DNA of 64,000 nt from Klebsormidium nitens (taxonomy: Eukaryota; Streptophyta; Klebsormidiophyceae; Klebsormidiales; Klebsormidiaceae). A program made the position numbers and the translations under genes. The stretch covers positions 1 to 64,000 of the forward strand of contig DF237345.1 of the NCBI GenBank assembly GCA_000708835.1. The letters are read 5' to 3'. Each line of letters starts with the position of its first letter. The first letter of the stretch is position 1. The notes under the pieces were generated by a model. The model was not told where the DNA came from and did no database searches. It was given only the letters and a program-made list of their open reading frames with translations. Positions 36,501 to 48,700 of this stretch are shown piece after piece.

Positions 36501-37949
36501 GTCCGCGGTTAGTGGGCGGTTAAGAGGCAGACGAACGGGATCCGAACGGACGGCTAACGAGGGTTTACCCGGGTCAGGGAGCCAAGGAGAGATTGATGAG
36601 GGGGAGAGTGCACCGCTGGTGGGGGGGACGCAGAGAGGGGGCGCGGAGGGGGGGGAAGAGGAGGCCCGAAGCAGCGGAGAAGGGGAAGATGGGCTGGGGT
36701 ATGATGAAGAGGAGTGGGGCTTGCCGGATGCGATAAAGGTGAGGTCCTTGGGTTTTTGTTTCCGGAGAACTGGTTGCGCGCCATGAAGCCACGATGTCAA
36801 ATGCAGTGTCGAAACATACCTGCGGGGTCGGAAAAGTCATTTTCAATAAGCTCCTCGGGCGTTTGTTTCCGGTCAAGTGGTTATGCCCCATGAAGCCACG
36901 ATGTCGTGTTGCAGGTTTAGAGAACATATCGCGGGGCCGAAACGGGTTACTTTCGAGCCGGATGTGGCTTTCTTGCTGTGGCGTCCGGGCGGGACAGGGC
37001 GGTAGTCGAAATCTCGTTTACAAAAGTGTGTTGAGACCTATAGTGGTTTGCCCAGTTTCACCAAGCGCTGGAGCCACAGTTTCGTTTGTCGTATACCTGT
37101 CACTGCGCAATCAGCGGTTTCCAACGACTTCCCGCATGCTCGATCTGGAGCGTTTCGGCCCTCAGCGTCGAAGAAACTCATTCACCTGCCAATGACACCC
37201 CCCCGAATCCCGCCCGTCGCCACAACCTCGCCCAGCTCCAGAGTTGATTGACTTGCGGCCCAGCCTGTGAAGTCGCCGTCCAGGCAATGTGGCAACTTCC
37301 GTACCTTCCTTGGGCTCTTGCTGACGTCATGCTGGCGTCATCCCCGCAGCTGGGCCTGGGCGACTTCATTTTCTACAGTCTCCTGGTGGGCCGAGCCGCG
37401 ATGTACGACCTGATGACCGTGTACGCGTGCTACCTGGCGATCATAGCCGGGCTCGGTGAGGCATAGCTTATCGGCCCAAGCCATATGAGTCGATTGCAAT
37501 CATAAGAACAACGTATGAGGGAACACGAAGGTAGTGCACACTTCACCGTCTCCAACAGGATTGAGGATCCTTGGAGAGTTATTGATATGCCAACCTCCCA
37601 GGGGTCAAGAAACCACCTCTTACTATATCTGCCCGCACAGCTTGCGTAAGGTCCTTTGAATGACCGTACATACTCTGAGGCCACTTTCGCACGTTCTGGA
37701 ACTGGATTGCATCTCCACGGGAGGCCGCATCTAAAACCTACTTCTTTAACCACCCGTTTCTGCCACGTCAATCTAAACTACTCTTCTTGCTGCACTGCAG
37801 GGGCGACCCTGGTGCTGCTAGCTGTGTACCGGCATGCTTTGCCAGCTCTGCCCATCTCGGTGGCCCTAGGAATGGTGTTCTACTTCATGACACGGATTGT
37901 GGTGGAGCCGCTCGTTGTTGGACTCGCCACGAACCTCCTATTCTTTTAG
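33537..37949 (+). CDS. PSEN: Presenilin, catalytic aspartyl protease of gamma-secretase
   Basis: Exons 33537-33824, 34408-34734, 35125-35244, 35654-35716, 36283-36738, 37350-37455 and 37801-37949 give 502 residues, all in phase. The catalytic pair is present: Asp193 in ALYDLAAVLAPGGPLK and Asp423 in the GLGD motif (LGLGDFIFYSLLVGRAAMYD), followed by PALP at 468-471. About nine hydrophobic segments are expected. The large cytosolic loop (about 215-418) is hydrophilic, Ser/Gly/Glu-rich and longer than in Arabidopsis. Presenilins act in endosomal or ER membranes and cut TM stubs; in land plants and mosses non-proteolytic roles are also reported. An upstream start via a seven-base first exon at 33305-33311 is possible. 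Tandem duplications lie in two introns. Confidence 0.93.
34784..34872 (+). repeat. Tandem duplication within a presenilin intron
   Basis: CTTCTGGTTTTGAACTAAAG at about 34784 recurs as CTTCTGGTTTTGAACCAAAG at about 34830. Each is followed by AGTT(G/T)AA(C/G)CTCAGCTTT. Unit about 46 bp. Confidence 0.85.
36754..36955 (+). repeat. Tandem duplication just after a presenilin exon donor
   Basis: TTTGTTTCCGG...CCATGAAGCCACGATGTC occurs at about 36754-36798 and 36861-36905. Similarity runs on through CATA(C/T)C(T/G)CGGGG to TTTTC/CTTTC. Period about 107 bp; the exon ends at 36738. Confidence 0.8.
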
Positions 37950-38873
37950 CAGTCAACAAAAGAAAGACCTAGGATCTGCTAACACATGATGCTCGACTGC
38001 TTGAATCAGTGAGGTCTGTTCCCTGTCTGTGATAGTACGTTAAATTTACTAGGCGGTCGGGTTCGAGGTTGCTCAATGAACAGTCTGCGGAAGAGGTACA
38101 GGAGTAATGCTCAGGGGCGAAGAAAGTGCTACCACCTCATGCTATGAGTGACCCGACAGTCATAGAGCTGTTCGAGAGCTTGATGGTCGTTGCGTTTGCA
38201 GTCTTCGAACGCACATTATGTCCGTATATGTCCAGATCATATGGCCCCACCCAGCACGGCCATGTAGGTAAACCTCTATCGACCTGCAAATTAACTAATT
38301 GTACGTCGACTCAGATCGATTCGCTGACCGCACCGTTGTCCAATGTCAGCAGAGGCAGCTCTCTGGCTATAAGCGCGGATCGATGATCGAGTTCATTGCT
38401 TGCATGAACTGGCTCGGGGGCCGTGCAGCTATCATATAGAATCTATCATATGTGACGTAAGCCAGCCTGCTGATCCAGGCCCACCAGCCCATCATTGCAT
38501 CTAGCTACGTACCGTGTCTGCACACGTGCATATGCGGCATGTGGTTCGTGGGCGGTGCACAGTGACCGTCTGGTGCCAGCCCGCCGTGCCATGACGACGG
38601 TCATGCACGTGCACATATGTCATTGGAATATATGCGCGGCTGAGCGCAATTGAGCTGGTTGGCCATAGCGTACTAAATATTGGCGGAGCGGCCGCATCGT
38701 ATTCATTCGTCTATGCCGGCGGCACATCCCAAGGTACTGCAAACCTTTCCAGATTCAATGCAATCTAACTCTAGCTCGCAGCTTCGATGCGAACTTGCAA
38801 GTTGCGCCCCGGACCTTATTAAGATACAAGTAAATGACTCATAACATAATCAACACTGCCAACATGGTAATAG
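37950..38873. other. Convergent intergenic region
   Basis: Between the 3' ends of presenilin (+) and the SLC35F-like gene (-). No gene recognised. Several GCACGTGC/CATATG palindromes lie at 38520-38640 without evident function. Confidence 0.5.
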
Positions 38874-41800
38874 TCATGTCCTTGTTTGCTCGAAACCGTC
38901 AGCAAGGTCCCGTGACCCCTCTACCGGCCGTTGGTTGTCCGGCGACAACTCGAGGCCGCCCGGTTCCAGCGCCCGGCCGTCCAACTTATTCCCCCAACTC
39001 GTAAGTGGCGTTACGTTGATGCCAAAGAATCCTACTGTTACAAGAGCGCCTCCAACAAGAAGCAGAACGCTCGGGCTGTTCCTGTTGATGAATATATCGG
39101 CGACGATCGCGATCGGCGTCTGAAAGGCGAGGCCGACGGTGGCGGCGGTCGGGGTTGTGAGGACCACTGCTCGGGCCCAGAGGTAGTCACTGAGGACGTT
39201 GTCGAGCAGACCTATGCGTCAAGGAAATACTCATGTGGTTTAGGTAAGAAAATTGATAGGTAGGATAGTAGTAGTTCTCCAGGAGAAATCAATCCTAAAA
39301 CCTAGACTGACAAATGGTCTCCAGCCTAACCCCCAGACTAACCCCTCCCGTTCCCCGGGCCATGACCATATCCCACCTAAGACTATCTTACCTTAAACCA
39401 TAGACCAACGCGTCAAGGAACACCATATCGTTCTGGAAGGCCTACGCGTTTCATGGGTCTGTGATGCGCGTTTCATCGTTTTGTGAGACGAGCGTCGCTT
39501 CTGCACGCTCCCGCGCATAAGGGAACCAGCACTCTGGCTGGCCCCACCCTGAGCGGAAGCACCGGTAACTCAAGAGTTCTAAAAATCATCTGCGAAACCT
39601 CCTTACCCTCGATCGCCTGAGTGCGCAGGGCAAGACATAGGGGACGAGCAGGGGGATGCAAAGAAAAAGGAATGGAAGAGCATATGGTGTGGCGAAATTT
39701 GTAAGAATTTGGATGCTGCCGCGACCTTGGTAATTGTTGAGAGCACCACACCGCCATTGTGATTGCCGCCGAAACTTCTGATACCGAACCGTATCGAGGA
39801 GGATCAGAACGCCCGGTAGAGCAAGTACCCAAACCAATGACACAACCTCAGATTTGTGTATCGGTACACAACTTCGGCGAATCTCGTTCCGATCAACTGA
39901 CAAATTTTGCCGCTTTTCTCTGCACTTTTCACAGCCCTTCTACTTAAGCTTCTTCATACGAGAAGAGTCTCCGACGGGGGCTCGACTCTCAAAATATGCC
40001 ATCGAGACTCTACAGCGAGGGACTCACCTTTCGCGATAATTAGCCCGAACTGCCTCCCCCCCATCTTGCGCACCCGCTCCACCCCGGTGACGTGCAACCC
40101 CAGCAGGATCGGCCACAGCAGGAGCGCGCCGAACAGCCCCACAAACCCAAAAACCAGAGCGGTGGAAACTTTCTGTTCCGGAACCGCCTCCCCCTCCTCC
40201 TCTTCACTCCGTTCGTCCGGCAGTTCTTTCCTCAACATGGTGGTGTAAGTTGCGTATAACAGCGCGGAAAGGAGAACCAGCGCGTCTCCAAGGATTGGGT
40301 TAGGGGCGCGGTTACGGGATTGGGGGTCCGGGGCAGAGTCTGCGACGCTGACTAAGGCGGTACCCCCCATGACGCAGCCGATCATGGCGAGCTTGAAGAA
40401 GGTGAAGGGTTCCTTGAGCCAGACGACCGAGATGATGAAGGTGAAGAGAGAGGAGCAGCTGCTGAGGATCGTGTTGGACTGCAGGACGAGGGAGGAGGGC
40501 GAAACATTGGCAGTCAATCATATACGAACACTCGAAATGGACGAGAAACGGGTCGACAGAGGAAGAAGCAGGTGACCAGGATTAGTTTAAGGCTACAGGA
40601 AGGGAGGGGGCGGGGACAGATCTTATAGCGAGGCTTACAAGCGCAATGCACCGAGGGGGACACCCTTTAATCAAGTGGACGATTGCACGGCTTGGATGGC
40701 CTTGTGCTAACAAGGAAGAAACTTAGTGACAGGCAGCAATGGAATTCAGGGGAAGGGCTGACGACGATACACATTCAAAGAGCTCAAGCCAACTTCTTAG
40801 CAGCCTTGCTCACCGTGACTGTCGTTAAAATGAGCGACAGGTTGAACGTGTACTGCCCCATGAACCAAAGCGGCGCAATCACCAGCCCGATGCGCGCCGC
40901 CCGCTTGTGCTCCTCGCAATACCCCCCTCCCTGCTGGTGCTGCATGCCCGGATGCCACAGATGCTCGCTCATGTCCACCTCGGAATACCCCCCCAGATCC
41001 TCCTCCGAAAACACGTCGCTGGCGAGCCGGTGGGGGCTCGGCAGAGGCATTCGATGACCCTCGGGACCCCCCCCATCTGACGTATCAATCCAGAGGCCCT
41101 GTTCGGGGGTGCTCGGAAGCGCCGGGGGCCTGTGAGCGTGGCTCAGGCTGTGGCGTCGGTCCTCGACAGGGCCTTCTGGAGGGGAAAAGTCGACCGCCCG
41201 AAAACCGGAAGCGCCCGGGGAACGGGGGCTTGCGCGTCCCCCTGGAAGAGAAACTGCGGAGACGAGGTGGTGGTGCAAAGGGCGCAGGTCGGGGGACATG
41301 CCCTGTCTCTTGGGGGACGCTCCGTGCTTTGGGGGGGAGGCTCCAGTCGGAGGCAGATCAGGTGATTGCGCCACCCCGCGTGTCGTAATCCTTGGCAGAT
41401 TCTGATGTCCTGAAGAATGGGAACTGTGACCCTCCGAAAGGGGCGCACCGTGCCCCCCCCCCGGCATCGCTGCATTATGGACACCCCCATTTTGAAGGCT
41501 GTCATTGTCTGCTGGCTCGAGATCTGGTTCGGACCTCCCCGGGCTTGCCAAGCCAATCACTGTGTACGAGACGGGCAGGCTCTTCCGCCGCCACAGCTCA
41601 AAGTGCCAGTTGGGTTTCTTCTGCCCCCCCACCTCGCGCTGCGGGGAGGTCGGGAGCTGCAGGGCTCTCCGAGCGAGGCGCCTTTTGAGGAAGGATTGGC
41701 AGCCGCGTGTGGCTTCCGTCAGGGGGATGTACAGGATAAAGAGTGAATTGCAAATGTAGGTCAAGAGGAACGGCGTGGTCCCGGCCGCTTCGACGGCTTG

Positions 41801-41896
41801 GACAACGAAGCTGGCGACCACCCAGATGAGCGCGACGGCCGTGACAAAAGACATACCGAGGGCCCACCGGCCCTGGGGCCCTAGAGACGAACCCAT
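38874..41896 (-). CDS. SLC35F-like (EamA/DMT superfamily) membrane transporter
   Basis: Exons 40814-41896, 40028-40478 and 38874-39211 give 623 residues, in phase. TM1 is at about 12-35 (GMSFVTAVALIWVVASFVVQ), TM2 follows (TPFLLTYICNSLFILYIPL), then an unusually long hydrophilic insert of roughly 230 residues rich in Pro, Ser, His and Gly. The conserved block (FMGQYTFNLSLILTTVT joined to SNTILSSCSSLFTF) then enters the remaining TMs: WLKEPFTFFKLAMIGCVMGGTALV, DALVLLSALLYATYTTMLRKE, GLLDNVLSDYLWARAVVLTTPTAATVGL. Family members are Golgi, vacuolar or plasma-membrane carriers; plant SLC35F5-type proteins are often called thiamine-repressible transport proteins. The substrate cannot be read from sequence. 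The gene is divergent from the GGT-like gene. Confidence 0.88.
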
Positions 41897-42754
41897 AGCA
41901 CCCCGCCCTCAACCCAGACCTCAACACCCAGAGCAGACAAGACTGTACTGTTAACCTGAAGCAGGATTGGTCAAGGGAAACCAGGTCTCCTCAAGATTGT
42001 GATTAGAGGGAGCCAGGAGCTCCTGGCTCAGGGTTGCAAGTTACCCGTCTCTCATTGACAGTTGCTCTTCCAGAATTCTGGTCAGTGCAGACTTCGATTG
42101 GACCTTTCAACCAGCGGAGGAAGCGCCTTAGCGGCACCGTGGCTGGACTACCAGTAAGATCCTCTTTGCATGACTTTCTTTAGGGCACCACTGTCGTATA
42201 GGGCAAGTCTAAGAATGAAGCCAGCAAACCCGCTAGCATTTGCGAAGAAGACTTGCATCTCCGCACGTGAGCACTGCATTGTCCACCCCAGCATTCATCT
42301 GCTGCAGACCTTCAAAGCTCCTCGATTCAGCTGACAGGATTGTGATTACTCAATTTACTGATGCGCCTTTGCCTCAACAAACATTAAGTAGGATGTCGTC
42401 GCCAATGCTGGCAGTGGTCAGAAATCAGCTACCTAGCTAGAATTTCTAGCACTGGCAGAATCAAAGCGAATTGAAAAATGGGGTAGGAAATGGTATAGGT
42501 TTTACCCCCTTTCCGTAATTCCATCTTTGTAGGGGGTCTCGATGCGTGCGAAATCGAGCCCCTCGTTGCCTGCTTTAGAACTGCTTTGCCCTCTTGCTAG
42601 ATAGGTAGCTGTAGCACGGTAGCTCTCATGCAGGCCCTCTTCACTTCAAGAGTCAGCAGGGATTCAGCTCCATTGTTGCTGCGCAGGATTGTGATCTGCG
42701 TTCAGGAAGGAATATCTCAAGGATCAATTCATTTTACGGGCCTTCTTGGGCAGC
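41897..42754. promoter_or_regulatory. Probable divergent promoter region, SLC35F-like (-) and GGT-like (+)
   Basis: About 860 bp separates two start codons that face away from each other. No coding frame recognised. A core promoter could not be placed. Confidence 0.35.
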
Positions 42755-45700
42755 ATGTCTGCGGAGGCCCTCCTCACCGGGGTGGGCGAGGTTTCTGATG
42801 AGGCGCCACTGCTGTTCTCATCACGCCGGTCGCCTGTCCTGAGCCAGAATGGCATCGTCTCCTCATCCCAGCCCCTCGCGACTGCTGCCGGGCTCAGAAT
42901 TCTGCAGAAGGTGAGAGTGGTTGACGTTAACGTACACCTCGAGTGACTTCTTCTCTGTATAGTACATGATTAATTTGCCCCTTCCTTACTGTGCGAGCTC
43001 AGAGGGAGCTTCGGAGCACGGGATAAAGTACGCAGTGCATCAATCAAAGCTCAACACTCAACGGTGTCACAGATTGTTGATGAATCACAATTTGCCCTCA
43101 TAGAAATAGACACAGAGAGTTATGACGTCTCTTGCTTGGTGATGAAGCTATGATGAAGTTGCTCATACTGCACAATGGAAGATCAATTTGGATGGTCACT
43201 TCCTTCTAAATAGTCCCTTCCTTTTGATATAGCTGTTGTGCTGTAGTACCACCCCAGTCAGAAGGAGGTATGCTGGGAAAAGTGCATGTAGGCTCCATAC
43301 CTCACTGTTGTGCTTTCGTCCAAGTCAACGGTCTCCCCAATTGAGCACTGGTCTGCACACTTACAGCACTTGATTCAACCTGCAAGCACCTCTCTTTTGA
43401 CTATCTGTTGGCCCTGTTGTGTTTGTAGGGAGGGAATGCTGCGGATGCCGCAGTCGCGGTGGCTGCCTGCCTGAATGTTACTGAGCCCTGCTCCACTGGT
43501 AAGCCTGATCAGAATTTTGAGACAGCCTTGGTCTAGCTTGCCTGAGCCTTTTCACATATCTACTATGCATCGCATGCCTCCTCATCTGCAATGCTCCTTT
43601 CAAGCAGTGCCTCTTCTCAATTTGGAATAAAACGGACACTTCTCATCAACTGCAAGTGCAAAGATCAGAAGTTGGCGACACGAGGAGGATCATAACAGAC
43701 TCTTTGTTGGGTATTCTTTACATCTTGTTTGAGTACAAGGGGATATTCTCCTCCACGTCATCATCACCCTTCAATGTGGAGTTCTAATTTCTTGAGAAGT
43801 TCACAGTGTCGATCTCAGCTCTTCTGCATCAATGGCCCCAATTGCAACTTGTCCCTTCTCATCCTGCAGGCATTGGGGGAGACGCCTTTGCGCTCTTCTA
43901 CGATGCAGCCAAGAGGACCGTAAGCTGCGTCCAGGGAAATGGCCGTAGCCCCTCTGGCCTCACCCAGGACCTGATACAAGAGCGGGGAATCAGAGACGCC
44001 CTCCCAGTCTATAGCGGATTGACCGTCACTGTGAGTGTGTTTGTCTCGCCTGAAGGCGACCGATCCAGGTGCTGTAGCTGGTCAGTATGTCTCATTTTTT
44101 TTTTAACGGATTAATGTGAAACATACCGACCAGGTCGCACTGCTCATCGGCCCCCTAACCTCGAGAGAGACAGTTGATCAGAGAAGAGTGAAATCCGTAT
44201 CCAGCTTACTCAGAAAGCGCAATTCCCAAGCTCCTCGTTTGGATTGATTGACAGGGGTTTGGCTCAATCTGCTCAACGTCTGAAGGCCATCGCCGCTTGG
44301 TTGAATCTGTGTTGTGGAACGGGTTCGCCTCCATATTCCACAGCTTCATCTCAACTTGTAAAGCCCTAAACTGCTCCATCTGTTCTAGCTCACAATCCAA
44401 GCTTGGGTCCAGAAAGCCTCCCAGCCCCTTCTCAGACGACAAGCGAAGGACCAATCTCAATTCAGATCCCTGGTGCTGCCGCCGCCTGGGCTGACATCAT
44501 CGAGCGGTTCGGCACGCTCCCGCTGTCCGAAGTCCTCGCCCCCGCCATCGAGCTCGCTGAAAAGGGCTACCCAGTGTCTCCTATCACCGCCTCCCATTGG
44601 GCCCGAGGCGTGGATCAGCTGCAGCAGGGGGGTCCGCACGCAGGGGACATGCTGATTGACGGGCGAGCCCCCCGCGCAGGAGAGATCATCAAGATGCCCA
44701 AGCTCGGAAAGTGAGGGGCAACGTCTGGTGCAGAGCCGTTCTGTGTTTTTTTGTTGAGGTGGGGGAGTTCTGAAAGTTGGGCGCGAGAAGGCAGAGCTTG
44801 AAGAGTGAGGGAGGGAACCTCGAACTTCGCGGCTCACACCACGTGGTGCAGTCTCAGCAGTCTTCGGGGTCACTGCCACTTGTGGGTTTTCTTATAATCT
44901 TGTTCTTTGTTTATTTGGGTACCCATGCAAGTTTAATCCGTGATCGTATCCAAACGTTTCTATTCTAAACAAGATACTTGAGCACTCATGGAGATTTTGA
45001 TTTTTGACTATCAAAAATAGGCAATCTTTCCTTCTAAGCTCGTGAGCCCCGTCGTTTGCTGCAGCACTTTTCGACTGTTGGCCGAGCACGGCAAGAAGGG
45101 TTTCTACGAGGGGGCTGTTGCGGAGGCAATCGTCAAGGCCGTAAACTCGAAAGGCGGAGTCTCTACGCTCCAGGATCTCAAGGAGCACACAACTGCATTC
45201 CCCGAGCCGATCCACACCACCTATAAGTGAGACTTCCTTCCAGTCCTTGTGCAGGTGCGAATTGTTGCGTTCATTCTTCGTGTCAGAAGAAAGATGAAGA
45301 AGGGGACAGTTTTTGCTTTTCGTTTGCTGGTTATCATACACAAACGGAGACCCGTCGATCCTCTGACGGGATTCGTTTCCCAACATCTATATTTAAAGAC
45401 GAACGGCTGTACGCGTTTCGTGTATGAACGCTACTTTATCTATACGGCCTGGACACCGTAACGCCTCGGAACAAATCCTTTCTAACCAGAATTCTTCGAA
45501 CTGCGGAGGCGCACAGCATCGCAAGGCGACTTGGGAGTGCTTCTTTCAGTCTCACATGTGCGGGCTGTTTTGCAGGGGCGTTCAGGTTTGGGAAGTCCCC
45601 CCTCCGACGCACGGGCTAGCGGCTCTGATAGCGCTGAACATTCTGGAAGGTAAGCGCTCTCTTTCTGGGCTCAGGCTACTCCATAGACAATGTTCTGACT

Positions 45701-48700
45701 AAGCGCTGAATGTCGACTCCATTCTTCGTCGTTTCGTGCCTCTGGCTATGGTAAGTTTCATAATCGAGGGTCGAACCGGGCGGTCGAGAATGGTGCTAAA
45801 ATTTTGTCGGAGACTGCTAGCGGCCTTGTCGACTGCTTGCGGCCTTCTGGAGCGCATGGGCGCCCAGAATGCCGGCCGCATTTTCGGTCACACGCTGTAC
45901 AGTAGACTCTTCTCCGTCCCAAGCGTTTCCAGCTCTTTGGCGATCAAACAAGGGCTTATGCAGGTCAGCAGGGGGCTCATGTCCCACAGGGGCCCGTGGC
46001 ATCCCCCCCAGATCGGTTCGTCTGCAAGTGCACGACGTGCTTTCAGAGGTACACGTTTCCGGACTCGAGCAAGGGCAAGTATGTGCGCTGCCAAAAGTGC
46101 CGGGGGGCATTCATGCCAATGGAGGAGACGCCCAATGGCGGCGCGCCAGGGCCGCGCACAGCAGGTGAGAGCGGTCAATCGAACGTCGATCACCCTCCAC
46201 TTCTCAAAAAGGGAAATTTTGACTCTGTTAGGAGTGGGGCGGTCCAGTATCAGAACTTCGGGATTTACCTTATGAGAGTCAAGTGCCAATCGACTTTTGT
46301 TGGAGGTTTGGAGTAAGGGCTGCTAAACTTGCTTGAAAAGTGCGGGCCTCATGAATTAAGGTGTATTTGGTAGTGGTGCGCTGCATTTTTAGTCCCTCGG
46401 TAAGCGCGTTCGACTCAGGGGCTCTCTTCACGGGTTCAGAGCCTCATGCTTCTTGGAGTTCGTCGTTAAAAGCGTGTCGCTTGTAGACAGGGCCTTTGGG
46501 CAAAATCCGCTTTACGTTCTTGTCGATCATGGCACTGGTACATTCTGGTATTGTGAATCGTGGTACCGATTCTTTTGATATGTTGGCACCCAAAGCCCGA
46601 CCTTACGCGGATTTTGGTCAAGGAACAAATTGCAAGTGCCCTCTCCAACTTCGACAATCCAAGAGCTGTCCCCCAATCCGCTGTTCTTGACGCTCACAAG
46701 TTCTATACCCGTAAGCTGTCCCCCGCATTGCATCTTGATATTGAGAGTGCTTCCCCGCAACCCCTGTCGGTACAGCCGCGCCCCGAGCTGCTCCCCCGTC
46801 TTTTCCTGCAGCACCTGCGCCCGCTCCCGCTCCGACCCAGCCTCCAGTCGTCCGGCCGGCGCCGCCTCAGCCTCAGCCTCAGGGTCAGGCTCAAGCTCAC
46901 GCTCATAGGGTGTTCGCACTGTAGTTTCTGAAATTGAAGAAAGTGACCACCCGAGCCTGATCGGGCTCGGTTTTGACCGGTACCGTTCGCAATGGATACC
47001 GTTGCGGCCGAGCACCGTCGCCTCGATCATGGTCTTCGGGCCCGAGAGAATTGAGCCCAAGCCTGATCGGTTTGGATGTCGACTCGATTCAAAATCGATC
47101 AGGCTTGGGCTCGAGATGTCCGAACCGAGCCCGATCGGGCTCGGTTTTGACCGAAAATTGCCAAGTGCGAATACCCCATCAGCCCCAGGCTCAGCATGCT
47201 TAAGACCAGAAAGTTATTACCAGAGTTCAGGGCCAGCTGCCACACTGACGGTTTCTCGACCCCCAGCCTTTCTGGTTGACGCCGGCCCTACAGCCATCCC
47301 GCCGAAACTTGTTCCTTGTAGGTCTGGAATACTTTCAGAGGTCCAATATGTGTCGCCCTTTCCCGCCTGTGCAGCCCAGGGCGGCGGCACATTGTTGGGC
47401 GACCATTCGTCGGTGCAGCACTACCACGTGTTGATCGAGGCCATGCGGCTCGCGTTCGCGGACTCGCTCGCATACATCGCCGACCCGCTCGTTGTGCACT
47501 GCCCCATCCAAGAACTGCTTTCAAAGGTGGATCACTCGACTCGCGCTAAGACTTTCGGTTAAGATTGACTAGGTTCTCCCTGGGGGTGTTGGAAAGAGGG
47601 TAATCTTGCACACGAAGCTTACGCTATCCAGCTTCCCGGCAGTTCTACAGCTTCTCCCCAAGCAACCTGCCAGTTTTAGTGTCGACTAATGTAGACTGTT
47701 TTCAGTCGGCAGCAGACTGAATAGCTTAGACTAATATTCTCAGTAAAACTGGCTGGATGGTCGGGAGAAGCTGTAAATTGGGAGGCGCGTGCGAGTCAGC
47801 TCCCTGCCGTCTCAAGCTAAGACCCTTGTCGCAACAATGAGAAAAGGGAGTGTTTTGAAAAAAAAGGGAAGGCACAGAAGATGTTGAGCAACACAAGCTT
47901 AGTCGTCTCTTTTGGCGGTCTCTTTTGCTCACCAATTTTCCCCTCTTTCGCCCTAATCCTCAACGATCAGTCAATCTTCCATAAACATGGGACCTTCCAT
48001 CTGGCTCTCTTAGAGAATGCACCACCATTGAATCCTTTCACCTCAGCGTAGGATGCGTTTTTCCTTTTTCGATGTTTCGGAAGCAGCTCATACTGCCTGG
48101 TAAACTTGTTTCAAAAGCCAAGATCGTTGAGACATCAAGTGCGCGGAACTTTTGATTGTCTTGTGTTGACATCGTAGATAACAGCGTTCGAAGTTTGAAG
48201 CCGCCGTCTGAGCGGATAGAGGCGAGAAGCTATGTGACACTGACAGTTCCATATTCTCAGCAGGTGTATGTTTCTTTACCGTCATTATGCCTCGATCAAC
48301 AAGGTAGGTCTCGATCAACTGCCGTTCCGTTCAACCAAGTTCTCCGTGTCTCGCAGGAGCACGGAAAGGAGCGCGCGGCCCTCATCGACCTTGAAAAAGC
48401 GATCCACGTCACGCCCAGCATCCAGGGCGGAGGCTCGGACACCGTTTACTTTTGCGTTGTCGACGGGAAGGGGAACGCCTGCAGTATGATTAACAGGTGA
48501 GAATCGGCACACCTCCTTTTGAGGTCCGCCAGCATCCTCTCGTATCTCCCAGCAAACTCACCTTGGATAAGACAAGGGATCTGTGCACACTAGCCCGAGT
48601 TTCTGAGTCACCTTGAGAAGCAATGACACTTCAAAAATAGATAGCTTTAGGAATAGTAAGATCACCAGCCTGGGACGGGTAGGGTTAGTTTGGGGTTTAG

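Noticed and set aside
45990-46164. Zinc-ribbon exon as an alternative GGT cassette
   Set aside because: GGT exon 6 ends in phase 1, which would read this exon in a frame that destroys the Cys pattern.
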